Position numbers and translations under genes: made by a program. Positions 25,882 to 33,806 of a stretch of DNA of 63,451 bases are shown here, piece by piece. Numbering within the stretch: the stretch's first letter is position 1; each line of letters begins with the position of its first letter. Where the stretch lies: positions 1 to 63,451 of the forward strand of contig NZ_VKDC01000038.1 of NCBI RefSeq assembly GCF_007097395.1, read 5' to 3'. This DNA is from Fulvivirga sp. M361. Lineage in GTDB: Bacteria > Bacteroidota > Bacteroidia > Cytophagales > Cyclobacteriaceae. Under the pieces are notes generated by a model that saw only the letters and a program-made list of their open reading frames with translations, did no database searches and was not told the origin of the DNA.

Positions 25882-26301
25882 ATGAAAACTTTTATAGTAT
25901 TTGTCTTTGGTGTATTCATGATCTATGGAGCGATAGCTCAGGAATCAGCCACTACCGAGGCGGCTGCAAATGGTGCAGTGATAACTTTCGAAGAAGATAA
26001 ACATGATTTTGGTGATATCTACCAGGGAGACAAGGTAGAACATGTCTTTAAATTTGAAAATACCGGCACTGAGCCGTTGATCATAACAAATGTACAGACT
26101 ACCTGTGGTTGTACAGCGCCAGCATGGCCTCGTGACCCGGTTACCCCCGGACAGGAAAGTGAGATCAAAGTTGTTTTCAATAGTACAGGTAAGATGGGCA
26201 GACAGAATAAAGTGATCACAATAGTAAGTAATGCGGTCAGTCCTATGAATCGGGTCACCATTGTAACCAATGTCTTACCAAAGAAAGACGATTCGAATTG
26301 A
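25882..26301 (+). CDS. DUF1573 periplasmic protein
   Basis: This 139-residue secreted protein has a signal peptide ending GAIAQ and one DUF1573 domain. The domain shows HDFGDIYQGDKVEHVFKFEN, LIITNVQTTCGCTAP and PGQESEIKVVFNSTGKMG. It is an ASH/PapD-like immunoglobulin fold, very common in multiple copies in Bacteroidota. The TTCGC Cys pair is conserved. Its role is unknown, perhaps binding partner proteins or surface components. It has its own promoter and terminator, so it is a single-gene transcript. Confidence 0.92.
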   Translation: MKTFIVFVFGVFMIYGAIAQESATTEAAANGAVITFEEDKHDFGDIYQGDKVEHVFKFENTGTEPLIITNVQTTCGCTAPAWPRDPVTPGQESEIKVVFNSTGKMGRQNKVITIVSNAVSPMNRVTIVTNVLPKKDDSN

Positions 26302-26325
26302 TCAGAACGCTTTAAAATCTATCAT

Positions 26326-26361
26326 AAAGGTCACCTCATATGAGATGGCCTTATTTTTTTG
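26326..26361 (+). terminator. Intrinsic terminator after the DUF1573 gene
   Basis: aaggtcacctca pairs with tgagatggcctt (one G-U pair, one mismatch) with almost no loop beyond TA. It is followed by TATTTTTTT. It lies 24 bases after the stop. Confidence 0.8.
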
Positions 26362-26406
26362 CCTAAACGTAATCCGGAGTTTTCGAAGGGCTTTATGACG
26401 GTCTGC

Positions 26407-26781
26407 TTAAGAAGCCTTTTTCATTGCCCAAAATAAAAGTATCCATCCGGCAATAAAACATACCCCTCCCAAAGGAGTAATGGCCCCTAAAAGAGTGATG
26501 TTTGTTAATGAAAGTATGTAGAGCGAGCCGCTGAAAATCACAATGCCCAATGTAAATAAAAGGGAACAGTAAGATAATAGTTTACTGGGTTTGTAATTTG
26601 CCAGAATACCTACCGCTAACAATGCCAACACATGGTAGAAATGATAATTTACCGCTGTTTGGAAAGTCCCCACACGTCCGTTGGTCACGAGTATTTCCTC
26701 TAGCCCATGTGCGCCGAATGCGCCTATTCCCACTGCCATTGTGCCTAATACGGCTGCGATCTTTATAATATTTTTACTCAT
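26407..26781 (-). CDS. DUF423 family membrane protein
   Basis: This is a 124-residue protein with four hydrophobic helices. It has the DUF423/YgdD features GIGAFGAHGLEE near the N-terminus and AITPLGGVCFIAGW near the C-terminus. It should sit in the inner membrane; its biochemical role is not known. The ATG overlaps the stop of the YggS gene by 4 bases, so the two are translationally coupled. Confidence 0.9.
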   Translation of the reverse strand: MSKNIIKIAAVLGTMAVGIGAFGAHGLEEILVTNGRVGTFQTAVNYHFYHVLALLAVGILANYKPSKLLSYCSLLFTLGIVIFSGSLYILSLTNITLLGAITPLGGVCFIAGWILLFWAMKKAS

Positions 26782-27455
26782 CCGGTATAATTTCTGGCTC
26801 CAAAGATTGCACTACCTACCCGGATGAGCGTACTACCCTCCTCTATGGCAATCGTGTAGTCACCACTCATGCCCATACTAAGTTCTTTCATATCTACATG
26901 TCCGGGCAATTCCATAGCATCTACCTGATCAAACAGACGCTTTAATCCTTTAAACTCTTTTCTCACCTGTATTTCGTCATCCGTATTGGTGGCCATTCCC
27001 ATCAGTCCGGCTATTTTGACATTTTCCATCTCCTTTACTTCATCACTATTAAGTAATAGTATTAATTCTTCTTCGGAAAGGCCGAACTTGGTTTCCTCTT
27101 CGGCGATATGTATTTGTAACAGACAAGGGATCAGCCTGTCAATTTTTGATCCCTGCTTGTTAATTTCTGAAAGTAGTCTGATACTGTCCACTGCGTGTAT
27201 GAGTGATACATAGGGGGCGATGTATTTGACCTTGTTGCGTTGCAGATGGCCTATCATATGCCACTCGATATCTTTAGGTAATAATTCACTTTTCTCCGTC
27301 ATTTCCTGCGCCTTATTTTCCCCGAATATCCTTTGACCGGCTTCATAAGCTTCTTGTATGTCAGCAGGAGGTTTTGTCTTACTCACAGCTACCAATCGGC
27401 AAGAATTTGGAGATAAATAACTGAGGAATTCCTTAATATTGTTTGAGATATCCAT
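26778..27455 (-). CDS. YggS-family PLP-dependent protein
   Basis: This 225-residue PLP-binding barrel protein has the PLP-lysine motif LVAVSKTKP, GENKAQEM, WHMIGHLQRNK and LSMGMSGDYTIAIEEGST near the C-terminus. These are the landmark elements of the YggS/PROSC family, which buffers pyridoxal phosphate and affects amino-acid homeostasis without a classical enzymatic reaction. The DUF423 gene overlaps its 3' end. The divergent GH3 adenylase gene lies 59 bases away. Confidence 0.94.
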   Translation of the reverse strand: MDISNNIKEFLSYLSPNSCRLVAVSKTKPPADIQEAYEAGQRIFGENKAQEMTEKSELLPKDIEWHMIGHLQRNKVKYIAPYVSLIHAVDSIRLLSEINKQGSKIDRLIPCLLQIHIAEEETKFGLSEEELILLLNSDEVKEMENVKIAGLMGMATNTDDEIQVRKEFKGLKRLFDQVDAMELPGHVDMKELSMGMSGDYTIAIEEGSTLIRVGSAIFGARNYTG

Positions 27456-27514
27456 TTGATATTTACGATAGTTATTAGCGCTTACGTAAAATAAAATATT
27501 TTAACCCATAGGAT

Positions 27515-29056
27515 ATGCCTATTCTCGGTACTTTATTAAAGAAAGGGATCCGTATCAGGGAGAGCTTGGAACAAGAATACTCTAATCCCCTGGACCTACA
27601 GAAAAATGAGTTAAAAAAGTTGCTGATAACAGCCAGTCAAACTGCGTTTGGCAAAACATATAGTTTTGATCATATCCTGGCGGGGTACCGATATTTTGAC
27701 AAGGAATTTTTTGAAAGATTCAAAAAAAATGTGCCCATTCATGATTATGATAAGATGTATGGTGAATGGTGGGCGCAGTCTAAACAAGGCAAATCTAATA
27801 TCTGTTGGCCGGGGAAGGTGAAATATTTTGCATTAAGCTCAGGAACATCCGAAGCTTCATCAAAGTATATTCCTATTACCAAAGACATGAAAAAGGCCAT
27901 TCAAAAGACCAGTATCCGTCAGATACTTACTTTGTCAAAATATGATTTGCCTTCAGAGTTTTTTCAGGGGGGAATACTGATGCTGGGAGGTTCTACTCAG
28001 CTTAATAATCGAGGGAGTTACTTTGAAGGAGATCTTAGTGGCATCCAGGCAGCTCAGCTTCCCTTTTGGTTTCAACATTTTTACAAACCTGGAAAGAGGA
28101 TTGCAAAAACCAGGGACTGGGAAGAAAAGCTGAATGAAATAGCACGCAAAGCCAGGTCGTGGAACATCAATATCATTGTGGGAGTACCTGCCTGGATACA
28201 GATCCTAATGGAGAAGATACTGGACTATCACAACGTATCAAATATTCATGAAATATGGCCTAACCTTTCTGTTTATGTCCATGGTGGCGTGTCGTTTGAT
28301 CCGTACCGTAAGGGTTTTGGTAAGTTGCTGGGCAGGGATATCCATTATATTGAGACTTACCTGGCATCAGAGGGTTTTATTGGCTTTCAAAATAGGCCAA
28401 ACCAAAAATCAATGAGACTGGTATTGAACAACGGTATTTTCTATGAATTTGTACCGTTTGAAAGGAGCTATTTTGATGAAGACGGGCAATTACTGCCTGA
28501 CGCACCTACCGTAATGATTGATCAGGTAGAAGAAGGCAGGGAGTATGCCCCGTTAATTTCTACCTGTGCAGGTGCCTGGCGTTATTTGATAGGTGATGTG
28601 GTAAAGATATCTAATAAGGCTGAAGCAGAAATTATTATTACAGGTCGTACAAAGCACTTCCTCAGCCTTTGTGGAGAACATCTGTCTGTGGATAATATGA
28701 ACAAAGCAATTGAAGTGGTGGCGGATGATCTGAATATTAACATTCCTGAATTCACCGTTGCAGGAATACCCCATCAGTCTCTTTTTGCCCACCACTGGTA
28801 TATTGGTACGGATGATACCGTCAATGAAGCGGAACTAGGATTAAAGCTGGATAATGTTATAAAACAGCTAAACGATGATTATGCCGTAGAGCGTGAGGCT
28901 GCACTCAAAGAAGTATTTGTAAGTGTTTTACCCGTAGCCACCTTTTATAAGTATATGGAGTCGAAGGGTAAGGTGGGCGGCCAAAATAAATTTCCCCGGG
29001 TAATAAAGGACACTCAGTTGCAAGATTGGAGATCCTTTCTAAACCCGACTGCTTGA
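27515..29056 (+). CDS. GH3-type acyl-adenylase family protein
   Basis: This 513-residue member of the GH3 (auxin-responsive, JAR1-like) family is a distant relative of ANL adenylating enzymes. Family signs are FALSSGTSEASSKYIPIT (phosphate-loop-like), LYVHGGVSFDPY-type strand VYVHGGVSFDPYR, YLASEGFIGFQ and WRYLIGDVVKI with ITGRTKHFLSLCGEHL. In plants these enzymes conjugate amino acids to carboxylic hormones; the bacterial substrate is unknown. Its stop shares a base with the LysE start (TGATG). Confidence 0.9.
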   Translation: MPILGTLLKKGIRIRESLEQEYSNPLDLQKNELKKLLITASQTAFGKTYSFDHILAGYRYFDKEFFERFKKNVPIHDYDKMYGEWWAQSKQGKSNICWPGKVKYFALSSGTSEASSKYIPITKDMKKAIQKTSIRQILTLSKYDLPSEFFQGGILMLGGSTQLNNRGSYFEGDLSGIQAAQLPFWFQHFYKPGKRIAKTRDWEEKLNEIARKARSWNINIIVGVPAWIQILMEKILDYHNVSNIHEIWPNLSVYVHGGVSFDPYRKGFGKLLGRDIHYIETYLASEGFIGFQNRPNQKSMRLVLNNGIFYEFVPFERSYFDEDGQLLPDAPTVMIDQVEEGREYAPLISTCAGAWRYLIGDVVKISNKAEAEIIITGRTKHFLSLCGEHLSVDNMNKAIEVVADDLNINIPEFTVAGIPHQSLFAHHWYIGTDDTVNEAELGLKLDNVIKQLNDDYAVEREAALKEVFVSVLPVATFYKYMESKGKVGGQNKFPRVIKDTQLQDWRSFLNPTA

Positions 29057-29661
29057 TGTATGTAATACATGGACTATTGCTTGGTCTGGTGCTTATGTTG
29101 CTCATAGGGCCTGTGTTTTTTACACTAATTCAAACCAGTATTGAAAAAGGATTCAAAAAGGCGGTACTGGTAGCTGTAGGTATTAGTTTAAGTGATATAC
29201 TTTACATTACTGTTGGCTATTTAGGGCTGGCCACGTTTGTTCAACAATCAGGTTACGATGAGTATATCGCCTATGTAGGTGGTACAATACTTATTTTGTT
29301 TGGGTGCTATAACTTTATAAAAAAACCTCAAATCAACCCGCAACAAGCCTCTAAATCTGAAATAAAGGGTTTTTTTCGATTTATTTTCCAAGGCTTTTTT
29401 ATCAACGGAATGAGTCCTTTTGTATTGGTGTTCTGGTTGGGCGCGTTGAGCCTGGCTACGGTGGAATACAGCTATTCAGGATATGAGCTGATCGTATTTT
29501 TTCTCGCCACCACTGTAATGGTTTTTATTTCAGATTGTGGCAAGGCTTACCTGGCTAACAAACTCCGAAAACTTGTCACCACGCGATTTATGCGTATTAT
29601 TAATATTTTGGCCGGAATTGCACTAATACTATTTGGATTTCGGATGTTATTTTATTCCTGA
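29056..29661 (+). CDS. LysE-family exporter
   Basis: This 201-residue protein has about six membrane helices and the LysE N-terminal pattern GLLLGLVLMLLIGPVFFTLI and KGFKKAVLVAVGISLSDILY. LysE/RhtB proteins export amino acids or related solutes. I set the start at the ATG that overlaps the upstream stop, since the longer frame runs into the GH3 coding sequence. Coupling with the GH3 adenylase hints that the exporter could move an adenylase product; that is speculation from adjacency. Confidence 0.9.
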   Translation: MYVIHGLLLGLVLMLLIGPVFFTLIQTSIEKGFKKAVLVAVGISLSDILYITVGYLGLATFVQQSGYDEYIAYVGGTILILFGCYNFIKKPQINPQQASKSEIKGFFRFIFQGFFINGMSPFVLVFWLGALSLATVEYSYSGYELIVFFLATTVMVFISDCGKAYLANKLRKLVTTRFMRIINILAGIALILFGFRMLFYS

Positions 29662-29692
29662 TTTTCAATGCACAACTTTTCAAACGAACACC

Positions 29693-31903
29693 CTAACCCG
29701 ACTTGTTGAAAGAAGGATCGGTGTGAGTCAGTTGGATATCATTCCAATAAGAGCTGTAAAAGTTTTCTTCAAGCATAAGTTCCTGGTGACTCCCGGAATT
29801 CTCAATGGTTCCTTCATTTATAACGTATATCCTTTCACTAATGCCTGGAAGTAAGTGTAGCCGGTGTGAGACAAAGATAACAGCCATTTCACCTTTCACC
29901 TTGTGGAGCAGGTCCAGTACAAATTTTTCAGTTATTCTATCCATTGATGCGGTTGCTTCATCCAAAATAAGTAAGGAGGGCCTATGTAAAAGTGCCCTGG
30001 CAAGAGCAATGATTTGTTTTTGCCCCCCGGATAAGTTGATGCCCTCTTCACCTACCAAAGTGCCATAACCTTGAGGGAGAGCGTTTATGAAATGGTCAAA
30101 ACCAAGGGTTTTGCAATAATCCAGTGCATGAGTGATGTCTTGTCGGGAAGCAGAAAAGCATATGTTATTTAAGACAGTACCATTAAAAAGATGGATATCC
30201 TGGGGTACAACTCCTATCACCTTTTTCCACGACTCGTTTTTAATGTTTTTCAGATCTGATTGACCATTAATTATAATTCTCCCTTCTTCCGGAGAATAGA
30301 AGTTTTGAAGTAACTGAATTAAAGTACTCTTACCCGAACCACTTTCTCCAACAATGCTAATTACTTCACCTTTATTAACTTCAAGTGAGATATCCTTTAA
30401 AATTGGTTTTCTTCCGGGAAAACGAAATGATAATGCACTAACATGTAAGTACTCAAAAGTGATGTCTTCTTTGTGTTTATCCGTAAGTTCCTGAGCAGGT
30501 TCATTGATGAATTCAAACATTCTGTCAAAGGCTACCCTTGCTTCATTTATCACTACAGAGACCAATGCCAGGTTAGATACGGCCGGAAGTAAATTGCCCA
30601 GCATTCCAAGTACCGCCATCATTTTTCCTATCAACATTTGGCCCTGAAATACTTCAAATGACATGTAGGTTAGAATACTAATCAAAAATACCACACCAAA
30701 GAGGCCGGAAAATGCTCCTAGTTTAACATTGATTTTGCCCAGGTGGACTGTCTTATTCTGTAACTCTCCATATATGATCTGATTGATTTTTGAAAAAAAC
30801 GCTTCCTTTCCCCGGTTTTTGATCGTGGTAACACCTTGTATGGTATTAATAAAGTTACTTTCGCTTTTTGCATAATTCTGCATTACACCTTGCTGAGCAG
30901 AAACAATTTTATCGTTAAAGCGAAATACCAATAGAAAATAGATCGGGAGACTAATACTGGCCATGGCAGCTGCTGGCCAGGAATAGAAGAAAATGAATGA
31001 TAAAGTTACCAGAATGGTCAGGCTGTCTATCACTATTCCACCCAGTACATTCGTTATCACCCGTTGTATCCTTCCTGTATCATTAAGTCTGGCCACTAAT
31101 TCACCGATCTTTTTATTGTCATAAAATGACTTAGGCAGGTATAGTAACGTATTGTAAAATGCATTGATGATCCTGTTATTAAAGGCCCTGCTCTGATGTA
31201 ATAGTAATAGCTGCCTTGCCGCTGATAGACCGACTCTGAACATCAAAAGTGTTGCGACCAATAGTACCACGGGGATCAGACGAGTCGGGTCGTTTGAAGG
31301 TAATATGTCATCAATAAGTTTTTGAGAGAAAACTGACATTACGATACCGAGGGTAGCAATAAATAATCCAATGATAGCGCTAAACAGTAGTACCAGGTAA
31401 TCTTCTCTGATTATCCGAAGGATCCATTGCGTTTTAGCACGATTGATTGTTTCTTTTTGAACAAAGTGTTTGTTGGGTTTCAAGGCCAGGCAGTTTCGTG
31501 AAACCCAAATAGTATCTAATTCTTTTTTAGGTAACATTCGCACCCCTACAGCAGGATCACCTATTATAAACTTTCCATCTTCATAACCATAACAAATGAC
31601 ATAGTGCTGCAGTCTTTCATCAATCACCACATGTAAGATCATTGGGTCCTGATGCTTGATCAAGTCTGTGATGTCAGCTTCATAACCCTGTGAATCAAAC
31701 CCGGATTGGATGGCAGCCTGGTGCAATCCAAGTAAAGTGGTACCGTCTTTACCTGTTCCTGCGTTTTCTTTTAACTTTTGCAGGCTTGCGTCCCCATTGT
31801 AGTATCGGATCAGAGATAGCAGGCAGGCCGCGCCACAGTCTGCACTGTCGTGCTGTGCTACGAAAGCCTGTTTAATTTTTTTCTTGTTTAACCTAGGAAT
31901 CAA
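29693..31903 (-). CDS. C39 peptidase-containing ABC exporter
   Basis: This is a 736-residue bacteriocin-type exporter. The N-terminal C39 peptidase has the Cys motif QHDSADCGAACL (Cys23), a His in LQHYVICYG and the Asp in IIGDPAVG. The membrane domain (about 160-450) has six helices. The ATPase has Walker A GESGSGKST (near 519), signature LSGGQ (near 623) and Walker B LLILDEATAS. Such proteins cut double-glycine leaders and export the core peptide. The double-glycine peptide gene 680 bases upstream on the same strand is the obvious client. It overlaps the thioredoxin-like gene by 11 bases. Confidence 0.96.
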   Translation of the reverse strand: MIPRLNKKKIKQAFVAQHDSADCGAACLLSLIRYYNGDASLQKLKENAGTGKDGTTLLGLHQAAIQSGFDSQGYEADITDLIKHQDPMILHVVIDERLQHYVICYGYEDGKFIIGDPAVGVRMLPKKELDTIWVSRNCLALKPNKHFVQKETINRAKTQWILRIIREDYLVLLFSAIIGLFIATLGIVMSVFSQKLIDDILPSNDPTRLIPVVLLVATLLMFRVGLSAARQLLLLHQSRAFNNRIINAFYNTLLYLPKSFYDNKKIGELVARLNDTGRIQRVITNVLGGIVIDSLTILVTLSFIFFYSWPAAAMASISLPIYFLLVFRFNDKIVSAQQGVMQNYAKSESNFINTIQGVTTIKNRGKEAFFSKINQIIYGELQNKTVHLGKINVKLGAFSGLFGVVFLISILTYMSFEVFQGQMLIGKMMAVLGMLGNLLPAVSNLALVSVVINEARVAFDRMFEFINEPAQELTDKHKEDITFEYLHVSALSFRFPGRKPILKDISLEVNKGEVISIVGESGSGKSTLIQLLQNFYSPEEGRIIINGQSDLKNIKNESWKKVIGVVPQDIHLFNGTVLNNICFSASRQDITHALDYCKTLGFDHFINALPQGYGTLVGEEGINLSGGQKQIIALARALLHRPSLLILDEATASMDRITEKFVLDLLHKVKGEMAVIFVSHRLHLLPGISERIYVINEGTIENSGSHQELMLEENFYSSYWNDIQLTHTDPSFNKSG

Positions 31904-32411
31904 TGAGATCTGTTATTTGGTGAATATCTGAGATGCCTTCTATTTTTTTTATCAACAACTTTTTTTCATCATAGACAAAAAATGAAGGGAAATTAGAATA
32001 GCCGAATAACTCACGAAATTCCTCAAAAGGATCTAATAAAAAGCTAACGTTCTTAATACTTCGTAAGCCTTTTACTCTGTCACAAAAGGCCTGTACTTCT
32101 GCAGCTTCAAAAGGAAATACTATTACCACCTGAAGGGATTGAATAGCTTCTTTGTGATTTGCCAGGAGTTTTGCCCCTTCTTCGCAATGGACGCATTCCG
32201 GACTTGCATATACAATTAATACTTTCCCATTATTCGTTAGATCGTCATTACTAAAAAATCCGCCTTCCAGTTTATAAAAGCTAAAAGATGGTATTTTCAG
32301 GGCCTCTTCATAATGTTGATTTTTTGTTATCTGCTTGGAAATAGCGATAAAACCAAGATAACAGAATCCTGCTAAGATGATCACCAGTGATATGTAAATC
32401 GGTTTCTTCAT
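31893..32411 (-). CDS. Membrane-anchored thioredoxin-like protein
   Basis: This protein of about 172 residues has an N-terminal anchor (IYISLVIILAGFCYLGFIAI) and a thioredoxin-fold domain. The active-site motif is CVHC in VYASPECVHCEEG, and the cis-Pro loop is NFPSFFVYD. It faces the periplasm and is probably a disulfide reductase or oxidase. Placed between the peptide gene and the exporter, it may set the redox state of the two core cysteines or of the exporter; that is inference. I prefer the Met at 32411 to the upstream one at 32429. Confidence 0.85.
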   Translation of the reverse strand: MKKPIYISLVIILAGFCYLGFIAISKQITKNQHYEEALKIPSFSFYKLEGGFFSNDDLTNNGKVLIVYASPECVHCEEGAKLLANHKEAIQSLQVVIVFPFEAAEVQAFCDRVKGLRSIKNVSFLLDPFEEFRELFGYSNFPSFFVYDEKKLLIKKIEGISDIHQITDLIDS

Positions 32412-32497
32412 ACTTAAATCGATTATCAAAAGTATTGAGACTGTGTGCTAGCAATGGTTGTTGATGTATGCTTAATTAAAATAAGTTGAACTCATTA

Positions 32498-32534
32498 AAA
32501 GAGACCGATCTCTGATTTTAGACCGATCTCTTTA
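32498..32534 (-). terminator. Imperfect hairpin between peptide and export genes
   Basis: The unit AGACCGATCTCT occurs twice (32503-32514 and 32520-32531). Each copy can fold by itself (AGA-CCGA-TCT), and the two can pair in a longer stem aaagaga...tctcttt with two mismatches. On minus it is followed only by TCTCTTTTAAT, a weak U tract. This fits a partial terminator or attenuator that lowers readthrough into the exporter genes. Confidence 0.5.
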
Positions 32535-32579
32535 TTCTGAACTTAATGCTCAAGAATTAAATATAAATTTTAGGAGAGA

Positions 32580-32798
32580 TTATTCTCCTCCTCCTCCTCC
32601 GACATACATCATGCAAATGGACAGTACATAAGTTCCACTCAACTGTGATGCTGCATAACTCGCATTTCCACCATAGTAGTTGTAGACATCCTGACAGGTG
32701 TCACCCATACTGATTGGAATGTTGGATAAGTTAGGTCTCCATACCCACTCACCTCCGCCAACGACGTTTTGCATTTGCTCAATTGCTAAGCTTTTCAT
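32580..32798 (-). CDS. Double-glycine leader peptide precursor (bacteriocin-like)
   Basis: This 72-residue precursor opens MKSLAIEQMQNVVGG, a double-glycine leader with Leu at -12, Met at -7 and Val at -4. Cleavage after Gly15 would leave a 57-residue core starting GEWVWRPN. The core has two cysteines (Cys35, Cys62), is rich in Tyr, Ser, Gly and Asn, and ends in five glycines and Glu. No lantibiotic-type modification enzyme is encoded nearby. With the C39-ABC exporter and the CxxC protein it resembles class II bacteriocin systems. Target and activity are unknown, and it could also be a signalling peptide. Confidence 0.8.
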   Translation of the reverse strand: MKSLAIEQMQNVVGGGEWVWRPNLSNIPISMGDTCQDVYNYYGGNASYAASQLSGTYVLSICMMYVGGGGGE

Positions 32799-32869
32799 TT
32801 TTGATTTAGTTTAGTTTTGCCTACTCTATTTAAAGCTTTTCGGCATGCGCTGTATAAACTTTTTCGTCA

Positions 32870-33562
32870 TTATGAATTGATTATTCCGAGGAACATAAAG
32901 CCGCCTACGTACAGGATAAATAGAACTACATACGATGGTACAACCAGTTTCACCATGGTTGTAAATCTTTTATGAAATAGGAAGGTGAGTATATATGACA
33001 ATACCATCATGTAAGCCAATTGAAAGAAATTAATATTTTTGAGTGGGCTGATTAGCCAGGCATATTGATTCAAAAAAGTGATATCCATTAAACCGGTTAA
33101 TGACAAAGGATAGAAAGACAGATATCGTATCATATTCATTTCTGTCATAACCCATCCTATCCATATTATTCTGACAGCAGCCCCAAGGATAAATACTACT
33201 TCGGCCAGAATAACACCTTTTAAGATTTTTCCAAAGGAAAATGAAGTATCGTGGAGATACGATGTAATGTAAATGGCAGCGGCTATCAAAAAGAACTTAA
33301 CCAGTAGTATAATCGGCATGAAGAGATCGAAAACCCATCCCAACCCTTTATTAAAGTCACGGATACTTTCCATTAAAGGTGTTGGGAAATATTCCCTTTT
33401 CATTAAGTCCAGATAAAACCCCTCTGTGAAAACGTAGGTATCTCCGATTAGAACAACGATGAAATTCAGTAAACAGACCAGGATAAATAATATGCGGGTA
33501 TCTAAGAAAGAACTTTTTTTAACCGATAGAAGCTTGCTTATCATTATTAAAGATTGATTCAT
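32870..33562 (-). CDS. Polytopic membrane protein of the peptide cluster
   Basis: This is a 230-residue protein with five or six predicted membrane helices (ILFILVCLLNFIVVLI, LFMPIILLVKFFLIAAAIYI, GVILAEVVFILGAAVRIIWIG, LAYMMVLSYILTFLF, LVVPSYVVLFILYVGGFMFLG). The layout loosely resembles Yip1-like small membrane proteins. Its position directly upstream of the peptide gene makes an immunity or accessory export role possible, since membrane immunity proteins are common in bacteriocin clusters. The sequence shows no motif that proves this. Met8 (MISKLL) is another possible start. Confidence 0.7.
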   Translation of the reverse strand: MNQSLIMISKLLSVKKSSFLDTRILFILVCLLNFIVVLIGDTYVFTEGFYLDLMKREYFPTPLMESIRDFNKGLGWVFDLFMPIILLVKFFLIAAAIYITSYLHDTSFSFGKILKGVILAEVVFILGAAVRIIWIGWVMTEMNMIRYLSFYPLSLTGLMDITFLNQYAWLISPLKNINFFQLAYMMVLSYILTFLFHKRFTTMVKLVVPSYVVLFILYVGGFMFLGIINS

Positions 33563-33770
33563 TGCTTAATCATCTATGAAAAGTGCATAAACTGGCATTT
33601 TATACTATATAAAAATGCATTATCAAGCATGAAATTGCAATTTTTTGAACGGAAAATGGAGTTTGCTCTTCCTTAATTAATTACTTTTTTAAGTTAATAT
33701 GTTATTAATCAATTAATTATGAGAAAAATATTTTTCATTTCACACAAATAATAGTTATCTCTTTTTAAAT

Positions 33771-33790
33771 CGTGCAAAATCGTGCAAAAT
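33771..33790. repeat. Exact tandem 10-bp repeat upstream of the peptide cluster
   Basis: CGTGCAAAAT occurs twice back to back, preceded by AAAT as part of a third copy. The period equals one helical turn. It lies 210 bases upstream of the first gene of the peptide cluster on minus and just beyond the end of the O-antigen-ligase-like gene, so it could be a regulator site. No other evidence supports that. Confidence 0.5.
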
Positions 33791-33806
33791 GTTTATGTAA
33801 TGGTGA

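Noticed and set aside
33563-33806. Search for additional short double-glycine peptides in the gap upstream of the peptide cluster
   Set aside because: Only a 10-codon frame (MRKIFFISHK) was found on plus, with no leader or Gly-Gly site.
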